DNA of 64,000 nucleotides from Oscillospiraceae bacterium. Its GTDB lineage: Bacteria; Bacillota; Clostridia; Oscillospirales; Oscillospiraceae. Positions 57,040 to 64,000 of this stretch are shown piece by piece. The stretch spans positions 124,001-188,000 of the forward strand of contig JAFTFT010000029.1 of assembly GCA_017458335.1 (NCBI GenBank), given 5' to 3'. The position numbers and the translations under genes were made by a program. The notes below the pieces were generated by a model. That model saw nothing but the letters and a program-made list of their open reading frames with translations. It searched no databases and was not told where the DNA came from. The number at the start of each line of letters is the position of its first letter. Positions within the stretch are counted from its first letter, which is position 1.

Positions 57040-58722
57040 ATGAAGAAATTTACAAAACTTCTTGGCATCGTGCTCATTATTGCTCTGGTAATGAGCATGG
57101 GAACCATGGCACTAGCTGCACCCACCATGGTAACTGGCGACAAGTCAATCACAATCACAGCAGACAGCACTTACAATGGCAACCTTGATGGCAATGTAAC
57201 TTACACTTATTATCAGGTACTCCTTGCGGACATCGGTACTCTTGGTGCAGTAACAGAGGCTACCGGTGAACTCTCTGGAGATCCCGGCACGGTTGCATAC
57301 TATGTCACAGATGCAACGGTTGCAGGTGTGATCGATGGTCTCAAGGTCAATATCGGCACTGAAGAAGCTCCGAATGAAAAAGATTTGTTCACAGTTACTC
57401 AGACCGCCGATAAATCCCGCTACGTTGTAACACTGGCATATGAAGATGCCACAGCCTCTCAGATAGCAGATGCACTCGATTCTGTAAAGACCAATTTTGC
57501 GAATGCGACAGCTACAAGAACCAGTGGCTCCCCGCTCAAGATTGATGGCCTTGCAGCTGGTTATTATCTGATCACCTCCAACCTCGGAAGCAAGCTTGCT
57601 GTTCAGACGGTTGGTGATGTAACCATCAAAGAGAAAAACACTTATCCTTCCATCGATAAGAAGCAGAACTCCGAGCAGGCCGGCTCTTATGCAGATACTG
57701 ATGTTGGCGTAAAAGTTGGCGACACGATCTATTACCAGGTCACTGTGGTAGTCCCTGCAAACGCCAATGGCGACATTACCGTAACTGATACTATGTCCGA
57801 TGGGCTGAAGTACAACGGCACTCTGACCTTTGATCCCAGTCTCACTGCCGATGTTGCAGCAAAAGCAGCTGAAGGCGAGAATCCCGCTGTCGAAGCAAAG
57901 CAGAATGATTACGCTGAGACAACTCCCGCAGAGACCGATGCTTGGACATGGAAGGTTACCATCCATCCCACCGCAAATACCCTCGGCAAAACCATCACAA
58001 TCACCTATTCTGCAACTGTGACTGCTGATGCTCTGTCTGATACGACCCGCGAGAACGAAGTCGAACTGAAATACAAAGACTTCACGCAGACTGGTGAAGT
58101 CAAGTATAAGACTTACGCGACCGGTGCAGTAAAGTTCAATGGCGATACCGTAAAGAAGACCGCGGCGGGTGAGCTTGATCTTGACGAAGGCGCACTGCAG
58201 GATAAGAGCGAGACCGTATCTGTCGAATATCTGTCTGGCGCTGAATTCGAACTTCAGCTGACTGACGGCACCAAGATTAATGTCATCAAAGACGGCGATT
58301 ATTATCGTCCTATCGATCCGACAGCTGATCCTGCCGAGACAGCCGCTTCCGCTATCGTCAGCGATTCCAAGGGCCAGATCATTATCCGCGGCCTGGACAA
58401 CGAAAAGAACTATCAGTTGGTCGAGACCAAAGCTCCGGCGGGCTATAACCTCCTTACCACCCCCGCCACTCTTACTCTGGTAGAGGATAAGACGGAGACT
58501 GTTCAGATTGATGCCCTTGCTGACGATGCTACACAGGAAGTAAAGGATGCCACAACTGTGATCGTCCCGGCAAGCGTAGCAAAGATCGAAAACAACAAGG
58601 GAACTCAGCTCCCGTCCACTGGTGGCATTGGTACGACAATCTTCTATGTGGTTGGCAGCATTCTCGTAGTCGCCGCTGGCGTTCTGCTGATCACCAAGAA
58701 GCGCATGAGCCGCGAGGGATAA
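57040..58722 (+). CDS. LPXTG-anchored SpaA-type pilin subunit
   Basis: The 560-residue protein has a Sec signal (about residues 1-27), a pilin-like motif with Lys in TYPSIDKKQN (about 204-210), and isopeptide-type Ig-like domains with SVEYLSGAEFELQL (the likely Lys/Asn domain start). An E-box-like VETKAPAGYNLL lies near residue 461. The cell-wall sorting signal is LPSTGG at 524, then a hydrophobic helix and a KKRMSREG tail. A class B/C sortase would join subunits through the motif Lys, but no sortase gene is in the window. The GC content is lower than in the core genes, and AAAGGAAAAAG precedes the ATG. It probably makes a surface fibre for adhesion. Confidence 0.88.
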   Translation: MKKFTKLLGIVLIIALVMSMGTMALAAPTMVTGDKSITITADSTYNGNLDGNVTYTYYQVLLADIGTLGAVTEATGELSGDPGTVAYYVTDATVAGVIDGLKVNIGTEEAPNEKDLFTVTQTADKSRYVVTLAYEDATASQIADALDSVKTNFANATATRTSGSPLKIDGLAAGYYLITSNLGSKLAVQTVGDVTIKEKNTYPSIDKKQNSEQAGSYADTDVGVKVGDTIYYQVTVVVPANANGDITVTDTMSDGLKYNGTLTFDPSLTADVAAKAAEGENPAVEAKQNDYAETTPAETDAWTWKVTIHPTANTLGKTITITYSATVTADALSDTTRENEVELKYKDFTQTGEVKYKTYATGAVKFNGDTVKKTAAGELDLDEGALQDKSETVSVEYLSGAEFELQLTDGTKINVIKDGDYYRPIDPTADPAETAASAIVSDSKGQIIIRGLDNEKNYQLVETKAPAGYNLLTTPATLTLVEDKTETVQIDALADDATQEVKDATTVIVPASVAKIENNKGTQLPSTGGIGTTIFYVVGSILVVAAGVLLITKKRMSREG

Positions 58723-58747
58723 TCCTCGAACAACATAATCGAATCTA

Positions 58748-58788
58748 AGAGAGCTGGTCACACAGAGCCGACCGGCTCTCTCTTTATG
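58748..58788 (+). terminator. Terminator of the pilin gene
   Basis: AGAGAGCTGGT (58748-58758) pairs with ACCGGCTCTCT (58771-58781), with one G.U pair, followed by CTTTATG. Confidence 0.75.
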
Positions 58789-58883
58789 TCCTGCGGTAAA
58801 ATGCTGGGAGTGTGGGTATAGACGGCGGGCGCGGGATATGGTACTATGGTAAAAACAGTTATTAACGGGGGAGGATGCTGCGC

Positions 58884-59513
58884 ATGGAAATATTATATGA
58901 CACCCATTATGACTATTCATCATATCTGGTGACGAAGGAGACAAATGGCTCAATAATCACGGTCCATATCACTGATACTTTTTCCGATAGTTGTAAACCC
59001 CTGAAGCCGATCAGATACAAGAATATTGGATCTGAGTATAAATCACCCTTTTTGAGCTGGTATAACGCTATTTTTTGTAGTAATGCCTATGGGCCAGCGC
59101 CGGATTATGCATATATGAATCATGCGGTTCAAAACGACATGAAGACAGCCGCAACTTTATACTTTGAAGCCAATTCCCAAGAAGGACTGCATATCTTGAT
59201 GAATCTACCAGCAGATTGTGCGGCTACTTCATATGGAGACACTATGACGTATGTTCATCACCGAGGTAAGCTCAGTAGTTACTTTGACTCTTGCATAATC
59301 CAAGATTATTATAGGCGACATGGTGTATATAACGTAGATTGGCAGATAGTAAAAAACTATTTTGAAATTCCGTTATCAGAATTCGGAGATGAAAAGAAAT
59401 GTGGTTTTTCATTGCAATCGGGCGGAGACCAGAATCAAACCATCATCAAAGGCCTTGTCCTAGGGTATCCTATTGAAAGCACGGTAGAGTTTCTACCACA
59501 TTTTAAATATTAA
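58884..59513 (+). CDS. Hypothetical protein, 209 residues
   Basis: I do not recognise this protein. It begins MEILYDTHYDYSSYLVTKE, has no signal or membrane helix, and is rich in Tyr and aromatic residues (SWYNAIFCSNAYGPAPDYAYMN, in part). The ATG at 58884 lies 10 bp after GGGGGAGG; the ATG at 58875 is too close to that site. It stands alone between two pilin loci, with AT-rich codon use unlike the core genes, so recent acquisition is likely. The 281 bp that follow, up to the inverted pilin remnant, hold only the stem-loop at 59721. Confidence 0.6.
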   Translation: MEILYDTHYDYSSYLVTKETNGSIITVHITDTFSDSCKPLKPIRYKNIGSEYKSPFLSWYNAIFCSNAYGPAPDYAYMNHAVQNDMKTAATLYFEANSQEGLHILMNLPADCAATSYGDTMTYVHHRGKLSSYFDSCIIQDYYRRHGVYNVDWQIVKNYFEIPLSEFGDEKKCGFSLQSGGDQNQTIIKGLVLGYPIESTVEFLPHFKY

Positions 59514-59720
59514 GCAAGCCAACTATGCTTTAATTGCCCATCTCCTCGTGTGATGGACGCACGTCACACGAAAATTGACCCGGGTCAAAAGTAAGTGTAA
59601 AAAAGCCGGGCGGTGGGTTTCAACCCTGCCTCCGCACACCCCCCGTATCCCTACCAGTCTTTTCTCCGACGTCCCGGACCAACCGGGTCCCCGCTGGGGA
59701 TAATCCACAGCGAGCATAAA

Positions 59721-59752
59721 AGAACTGGCCTCCGATTGTGGAGACCAGCTCT
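59721..59752 (-). terminator. Stem-loop after the pilin remnant
   Basis: AGAACTGGCCTCC (59721-59733) pairs with GGAGACCAGCTCT (59740-59752) with two mismatches. On the minus strand TTTTATGC follows. Confidence 0.6.
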
Positions 59753-59794
59753 CTTATTATGCTCTGTTTACTTTTCTCTGGGTAAGCTGTTATC

Positions 59795-60266
59795 TTATCC
59801 CTCGCGGCTCATGCGCTTCTTGGTGATGAGCAGAACGCCTGCAGCAACAACCAGGATGGAGCCGACGACGTAGAAGATCGTGGTACCGATACCACCGGTG
59901 CTGGGGAGGGTTGTGCCCTTGTTGTTCTCGACCTTATCGAATGTGTTTGCAGCCTTATCAGCGAACGCGGTGCCCTCGTCTTTAACCTTTGTGAGCGTAA
60001 CCGTGCCATTGAGGAGGTTGTAGCCGTCCTTGGTTTCGGTTTCAGTCAGGATATAGTTTTTGTCATTATCAAGGCCGCGAATCTTGATGGTGTAGTAATC
60101 GCCATCCTTATGGGTCTCGACTTCGTTGCTTGTGCTGGTCGTATCAACAACATAGTAACCACCGTCTGCAACCCACTTAACATTGACAGCTGTAGCAGCC
60201 TTTGCCTCAGTGCCTTCAGAAGCCTCACCCGCATCATTCAGGGTAAGGGTGAACTTAACACCATGC
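59795..60266 (-). pseudogene. 5'-truncated LPXTG pilin gene
   Basis: The frame encodes only the C-terminal part of a SpaA-type pilin: VKFTLTLNDAG, GYYVVDTTSTSNEVETHKDG, an E-box-like ETKDGYNLLNGT, then LPSTGGIGTTIFYVVG and the KKRMSREG tail. Upstream coding sequence, signal peptide and pilin motif are lost at the CACAGGGGACGGT junction near 60267. The last 36 residues (LPSTGG to the end) are identical to those of the intact pilin, yet the DNA differs at many third positions, so it is an old paralogue rather than a fresh copy. It is inverted relative to the intact pilin. Confidence 0.75.
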
Positions 60267-60346
60267 GCACAGGGGACGGTTAATGCGAAAGTAAGATAGC
60301 GGTGGCCGCCCCAGTGAGCACAGGGGACGGTTCTCTGTGTTGACAC
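60267..60346. repeat. Two CACAGGGGACGGT motifs, remnant ends of a mobile element
   Basis: GCACAGGGGACGGT occurs at 60267-60280 and 60318-60331. The second continues as TCTCTGTGTTGACAC, identical over 28 bases to the 5' flank of the Y1 transposase remnant at 61970-61997 (minus strand). This is probably the end of another decayed copy. Confidence 0.6.
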
Positions 60347-60434
60347 AATGAAGTTGCTGCATATGCCGGCCCGGCGCATAAACCTTGCGGCGCAGATACA
60401 CACGCATGGAAAATTCGATTTCTGGGCGGACTGG

Positions 60435-60495
60435 CCTGACACCCTGACACAATGACAAAACTCCGGTGAATACTGTCAATGTGTCAGGTGTCAGG
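60435..60495. repeat. Long imperfect inverted repeat, left copy
   Basis: The arm at 60435-60456 begins CCTGACACCCTGACACAATG. The arm at 60475-60495 ends GTGTCAGGTGTCAGG. They form a stem of about 20 bp with a loop containing CTCCGG. A related hairpin lies at 61482-61532, on the other side of the Rpn-like remnant. Confidence 0.7.
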
Positions 60496-60671
60496 GCGAT
60501 TTTTTTGATTTTTTCAGTAAGCTGTGCCCCGAAAAGTGGACACGGATTTTGTCAGAAATCCCTATTTCATGGACGCTGAATCTACAATGTGAACAATCAA
60601 AGAGACAGTGCTATGCTTCCCCTCGCAAAAAATGACCGCCCGAAGGCGGCCACTTGACTTATTTGCAGAAC

Positions 60672-61313
60672 TTATTGCTTCAGAAGCTGCACATATTTTT
60701 GCTGTTCATCTTCTGGGATTTTCAGCGCATTCATTGCCTGAAGAGGGTTCCAGTTCATTGTTTCCATCAGGGTTCTTATATTGTTGATTGCATTTTGCTG
60801 CATGCCTTGCTGCATGCCTTGCTGCATGCCTTGCTGCATGCCTTGCTGCATGCCCTGTTGCATGCCTTGTTGCATGCCCCTGGCATAGCCTTCATTTCTT
60901 ACTTCTTCAAAAGCCTTGCACATATACTCAACCCCTTCCTGCGTTTCTTTGTAATAGCGTGTTGTTTCTTCCATCAAGGGAAAATTCATCCGGCTCGGAT
61001 CGCTGCATGAGAAATCATGCATGAGCCTGCCAAGGTCTGAGTCATCCCGATATTCGCCATTGATGTAAAGGATATGCGAGCCATCGTTGAAGGGCTGCCC
61101 GGTTTGGAGGGTAACGCGTTCAACGCTGTAGAAGGGAAGCCCTTCTCCGAGAACATCGTGCTCCGTAATGAAGATGGTATAGCTGTCCGGGAGTTCTTCA
61201 AAGTCCTGTCCGGCATCCAGATTCTCAATATCCATAGCGCCGGAATGATACCTTGCCCGGTGAGCGCCTGCTCCTGCCCCGGATCGCTGGATCTCCAGAT
61301 CATATTTCTTCTT
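60672..61313 (-). pseudogene. 5'-truncated Rpn-family (PD-(D/E)XK recombination-promoting nuclease) gene with GMQQ repeats
   Basis: From about 61313 the frame reads KYDLEIQRSGAGAGAHRARY, matching the DIEIQR catalytic stretch of Rpn/YhgA-like putative transposases, then DFEELPDSYTIFITEHDVLG and NGEYRDDSDLGRLMHDF. An in-frame TAA lies a few codons before, so the N-terminal part is gone. An ATG at 61235 could start a 187-residue product lacking the catalytic motif. Seven perfect GMQQ units follow (60795-60878), the repeat type that makes the C-terminus of this family variable. A short C-terminal tail ends KYVQLLKQ. Known Rpn proteins act in recombination and as phage-defence nucleases. Confidence 0.75.
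60795..60878. repeat. 12-bp tandem repeat (seven units)
   Basis: Units of the type CTGCATGCCTTG (plus strand) encode GMQQ on the minus strand. Units are nearly identical, with a few transitions in the last two. Unit number is prone to change by slippage and keeps the frame. Confidence 0.9.
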
Positions 61314-61481
61314 ATGGCTATTTTACATGGAATATATGAAGAATTCAAGATGGCTTTTATACATCCGGCTTAAGCTTTCCTGACTGCCTTCTCCTCTTTT
61401 ACGCCTGCGAAACAAGGGGTGAGGCAAACGCTCATCCCTTTGAAGTGCATAGACCGGGAAATCAAAAAACGGCCGTGTCGC

Positions 61482-61532
61482 CCTGACAATATGACAATAT
61501 TCCGGATCGGAGAGTTTTGTCATTTTGTCAGG
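61482..61532. repeat. Long imperfect inverted repeat, right copy
   Basis: CCTGACAATATGACAA (61482-61497) pairs with TTGTCATTTTGTCAGG (61517-61532). The loop contains TTCCGGATCGGAG, similar to the left copy at 60435-60495. Confidence 0.7.
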
Positions 61533-61572
61533 CCGACTTGCTAAAAAAATCGATCTTTCTCATTTGCGTGCA

Positions 61573-61929
61573 TCAAGAGCAGGTGGTCTCTGCGCTGGGC
61601 AGGCATACGCAGGCACCCATCACGCAAACGCAGCACCGTCCCCTGTGCACACGGTTGTATTTCAGATTATACCAATATACAAAGCTGGCTCCTATCCTTC
61701 TGAACGACTGTCCCAAATCTTCGTCGCCTTTTTTGATCAGGAGATGAATATGATTGGGCATCAGGCAATACGCGTAGACTGTATAGCAGCTGGTCTCCTG
61801 ATACTGCTTCAGCAGGAATAGGAAGCGTTCGTAATCTTCATGGTCTTCAAATATCTGCTATCTGTTTATCCCACGGAATAATACATGATAAATCCCTGTG
61901 CTGCTCTTTATTCGTTGCGTTCTCGGCAT
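61573..61929 (-). pseudogene. Decayed Y1 (HUH) transposase, IS200-like/REP-associated type
   Basis: Reading from the ATG at 61929 gives MPRTQRIKSSTGIYHV, then an in-frame TAG at 61860-61858, then IFEDHEDYERFLFLLKQYQ and YCLMPNHIHLLIKKGDEDLG with the HUH motif (HIH). GQSFRRIGASFVYWYNLKYNR follows, with candidate catalytic Tyr residues. The homology breaks at about 61648, exactly at a CACAGGGGACGGT motif, so about the last 60% of the usual protein is missing. It has both a stop and a truncation and is dead. The residues after YNR are junction sequence. Confidence 0.8.
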
Positions 61930-61997
61930 CTTCCATCACCCTGCTCATCCTATCGTGATCACCTTGTCGTGTCAACACAGAGAACCGTCCCCTGTGT
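61635..61997 (-). mobile_element. Remnant of an IS200-like/REP-associated element
   Basis: The transposase remnant is bounded by two CACAGGGGACGGT motifs in the same orientation (61984-61997 and 61635-61648). The inner flank GGTTCTCTGTGTTGACAC of the first recurs at 60329-60346. The element cuts the DUF4268-like frame after about codon 74. Confidence 0.65.
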
Positions 61998-62227
61998 TCT
62001 TCGTGCTCAATAATGACCGTAGCATCGGTCGTCTCATCCTTTGCAACAAGGTCACAGCGGTACGGTCCGACATAAACCTCTTTATTGACATCTGTCAGCG
62101 TAAGGCCGAGGATGTCATTCAAATACTCGAGATTCTCTGCCTTGGCAAGCCAGTTGGAGAAGTCGTACTGCTCATGCTTCCAGAGTTCCCGGACATCAAT
62201 TTCTTTCAGTTTTCCGATTGTTGCCAT
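61998..62227 (-). pseudogene. DUF4268-like gene truncated by a mobile element
   Basis: The frame begins MATIGKLKEIDVRELWKHEQ and YDFSNWLAKAENLEYLNDIL, and goes to CDLVAKDETTDATVIIE, the N-terminal half of a restriction-nuclease-like fold found before DUF4268 domains. At the expected ENQ catalytic stretch the reading enters the CACAGGGGACGGT end of the transposon, and an unrelated tail runs on to a stop at 61847. It starts 28 bp after the restriction-modification gene on the same strand, so the two may once have worked together. Confidence 0.65.
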
Positions 62228-62255
62228 TACTATTCACCCATCTCTCATAAGCAGT

Positions 62256-64000
62256 TCAATCCATCGGCTTGATCGTTGCTTCAATAAAGGCGACCTCTTC
62301 CTCTGTTAGGTCGTATTTGGCATAGAGATCAGCATCTGACCATTTTCTGGTGAAATCCTGCTGCGGTAAGAACACATAAGAGGCTCTTGTCACCATTATC
62401 GAAGAACACGCCTGCATGATCAGGAAGCGGGCAAACTTGGTTTTGAGGTAATTCTGCATGTTCTCCGCTTGGATCTGGTCATCGAAACTATCTATGATAA
62501 CATATGTTTCTGTACATACCTCGTTGGGCTGCAGCATTTCCAGAATTGACAGCACTCTATATTGTCCGTTTTTGTCTGGCTGTCCGGCATGCTCAAAGAA
62601 CACCCTAGATGAGATCACTTTCCATTTGTCAACGTACTCATGTCCCGCTGTGATTCGGGATCGCTCGACCGGTCCTTTTCCCTTATTCCAACGGAGCACA
62701 AGCTCGCCCGTCTCCCCTGGCTGTTCGTATGTTCTGAGGCCAAACGGTCTCATGGGGCTTACTGTTTCAGAGACTTTATGTTCTCCTTTGGATATAACTT
62801 TATGAAGGATGCTGATCGCTTTGTTTGAACGGACAATAATGGGGAATTCATTAAGATAGCGCGTCTGACAATTAATACTGTCCCCATCGATATTGTACAC
62901 TTCGCAAGGGCCATCATGGCTGAAATCATACAAGAAATAACAGATTCCACCTGAAATATCTGCCAGAGCGAATATGGATTTTGAGTCTGAGAAATCATAA
63001 AGTTTTCTCAGATGCGTATCCTTCATCATTGCCGCACGGAATTTATCAAGGCCGCGACCACCTGCATACCACCGCGAAGGCATGATCATTGAGATGTACT
63101 CAGGCTTAACAGCAATAGCCTGCTCAACAAACTCCTGATAGATCGGTACTGCAGAAGCATTGTTGCCCCCGTCCATTACCTGGTAGGGCGGATTACCTAA
63201 AATTGCGTCGAAGAACAATCTATCACCTTCTTTACCCCATGTTGCGGGATTTGTGATCTTTCTTGCAAGCCTTGCTTTATCTTCCATCCGCTCCAGCAGC
63301 TTCGTCATATAGATCGTGTTTGTATCGACAGTCCGATACCCTGTCAACGTCCGTTTTGTTATGGAGACGGCCATTGTTGTCTGGCAGAGGACAAACAGAT
63401 GATTTCTGAGTACTTCATCCCAGATCGCTTGCGCCTCTTCCAGGCTCAGGTCATTCTCTGCCTTTGGCAGCAGGATGCGATAAATGCTGTATGCAATATA
63501 GAGCGGATAGAGACCTGACTTAGAGTTCATCTCCAGAATCCTGACATTTTCATTCAGGAACAGATGATCGGTTACCGCGCCGTTGTCAATCAGTCTCGGC
63601 TCATCCAGCAGGCCGTCGGTCAACGGATACCCTTCTTTATAGAAAGAATATCCTCCAACCGTGTCTCCCATATGCATGTTCACCACACGCCATGGGGTCA
63701 GAACCGTTTCCTTTGCAGGATTCCGGAAGTAGCTGAAGATCTCCGCAATACGCATCACGCGCTGCGTCGGCATCATCTCATCCGCCGCCTTGGCCAGACT
63801 GCGGATACGCATACCCGCGCCTTCGATTACATCTTCATCATAGAAAACGAGGAGCTTCTTGAAGAGATTCTTATCAACCTCTTTCGGCATGAACTCTTTC
63901 CAAGACGCATCGTCAACAATCGAAATGAAATCATCCAGATGGATCGATTCGTCGAAATCCTGTGCAGTCCCGTAGATCAGGAGCGGCAGACGGATTGACA
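62256..64000 (-). CDS. Eco57I-type restriction-modification protein, C-terminal part (partial)
   Basis: The frame enters from the right edge (SIRLPLLIYGTAQDFDESIH, then SIVDDASWKEFMPKEV) and ends at 62256 after about 581 residues. The motif LGNPPYQVMDGG is the NPPY catalytic motif of an N6-adenine methyltransferase. The C-terminal part resembles Eco57I-type target-recognition sequence (FLIMQACSSIMVTRASYVFLPQQDFTRKWSD, in part). The ATG at 63890 is internal; the upstream reading is open to the edge and fits the SIRLPLLIYG...DDxSWxEFMP linker of large helicase-nuclease-methylase proteins. It methylates, and perhaps cuts, DNA as host defence. Confidence 0.8.
   Translation of the reverse strand, partial: SIRLPLLIYGTAQDFDESIHLDDFISIVDDASWKEFMPKEVDKNLFKKLLVFYDEDVIEGAGMRIRSLAKAADEMMPTQRVMRIAEIFSYFRNPAKETVLTPWRVVNMHMGDTVGGYSFYKEGYPLTDGLLDEPRLIDNGAVTDHLFLNENVRILEMNSKSGLYPLYIAYSIYRILLPKAENDLSLEEAQAIWDEVLRNHLFVLCQTTMAVSITKRTLTGYRTVDTNTIYMTKLLERMEDKARLARKITNPATWGKEGDRLFFDAILGNPPYQVMDGGNNASAVPIYQEFVEQAIAVKPEYISMIMPSRWYAGGRGLDKFRAAMMKDTHLRKLYDFSDSKSIFALADISGGICYFLYDFSHDGPCEVYNIDGDSINCQTRYLNEFPIIVRSNKAISILHKVISKGEHKVSETVSPMRPFGLRTYEQPGETGELVLRWNKGKGPVERSRITAGHEYVDKWKVISSRVFFEHAGQPDKNGQYRVLSILEMLQPNEVCTETYVIIDSFDDQIQAENMQNYLKTKFARFLIMQACSSIMVTRASYVFLPQQDFTRKWSDADLYAKYDLTEEEVAFIEATIKPMD

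Noticed and set aside
56754..57188. 144-codon frame upstream of and overlapping the pilin gene
   Set aside because: It overlaps the pilin signal peptide in another frame, lacks a ribosome binding site and lies in structured leader RNA.
60795..60878. Short tandem repeat considered as a CRISPR-like array
   Set aside because: Units are 12 bp, contiguous and in frame with a coding sequence, with no spacers.
61847..61997. C-terminal 50 codons of the DUF4268-like frame as real protein
   Set aside because: This part is read from the 5' flank and start of the transposase gene in another frame.

Overview
The window looks like the chromosome of an anaerobic, Gram-positive gut bacterium of the Clostridia (Lachnospiraceae or Oscillospiraceae type). 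The grounds are a one-chain pyruvate:ferredoxin oxidoreductase (41871-45380), LPXTG-anchored SpaA-type pilins, YesN/LytS-type two-component regulation, a GntR-LacI hybrid repressor of the AraR type, and strong AGGAGG ribosome binding sites. Most of it is GC-rich, which is why long antisense shadow frames are common. The stretches 45.4-47.1 kb and 56.5-64 kb are AT-richer and carry mobile or decayed DNA. No rRNA, tRNA or CRISPR array was seen.

Layout. 0-6 kb: KDG-type sugar kinase, a glycerate kinase/hydroxyacid dehydrogenase operon, CutC, and a minus-strand operon of a gutted flavodoxin gene, an Ogt-type methyltransferase and a macro-domain protein. 6-8.6 kb: two overlapping aminotransferases behind a strong promoter and a structured leader RNA. 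8.8-10.8 kb: a Tat-exported FMN/FAD reductase. 11.2-11.8 kb: gene remnants. 12-16.5 kb: a surface acyl-transfer cassette (polytopic membrane protein, MBOAT acyltransferase, SGNH protein). 16.6-30.4 kb: a pentose or furanose-sugar regulon with a YtfQ-type ABC importer, FGGY kinase, AraR-like repressor, a YesN/LytS/YtfQ-like three-component sensor and a FucI-family isomerase. 30.6-33.9 kb: acetyltransferase, aminotransferase and exported metallophosphoesterase.

34-39.9 kb: a divergent pair, one a receptor-like protein kinase fused to a STAND NTPase and a large ectodomain, the other a soluble protein with an N-terminal HTH-like region. The two share a similar winged-helix-like segment. I consider this the best candidate for an undescribed system. 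40-41.5 kb: a RelE/Phd-type toxin-antitoxin pair and a MinD/CooC-like ATPase. 41.9-45.4 kb: pyruvate:ferredoxin oxidoreductase. 45.7-47 kb: a DUF4143 ATPase and a DUF262-like stub. 47.2-52.2 kb: YkvI-like transporter, class I and class III aminotransferases and a LysR regulator. 52.5-56.3 kb: FtsX-type exporter permease and ATPase.

56.4-64 kb: an LPXTG pilin with a long structured leader, an unknown gene, an inverted pilin remnant, an Rpn-family remnant with GMQQ repeats, a decayed Y1 (HUH) transposase element, a DUF4268-like stub and the 3' part of an Eco57I-type restriction-modification protein that runs off the window.

Across the window there is a family of short palindromes with core CCCCGCC-NNN-GGCGGGG. 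The arms are perfectly paired at each place but differ in sequence from place to place. At four places a palindrome lies between 20-40 bp direct repeats, and at three of those the repeat copies the last codons and stop of the neighbouring gene. This is the most unusual non-coding signal seen here.
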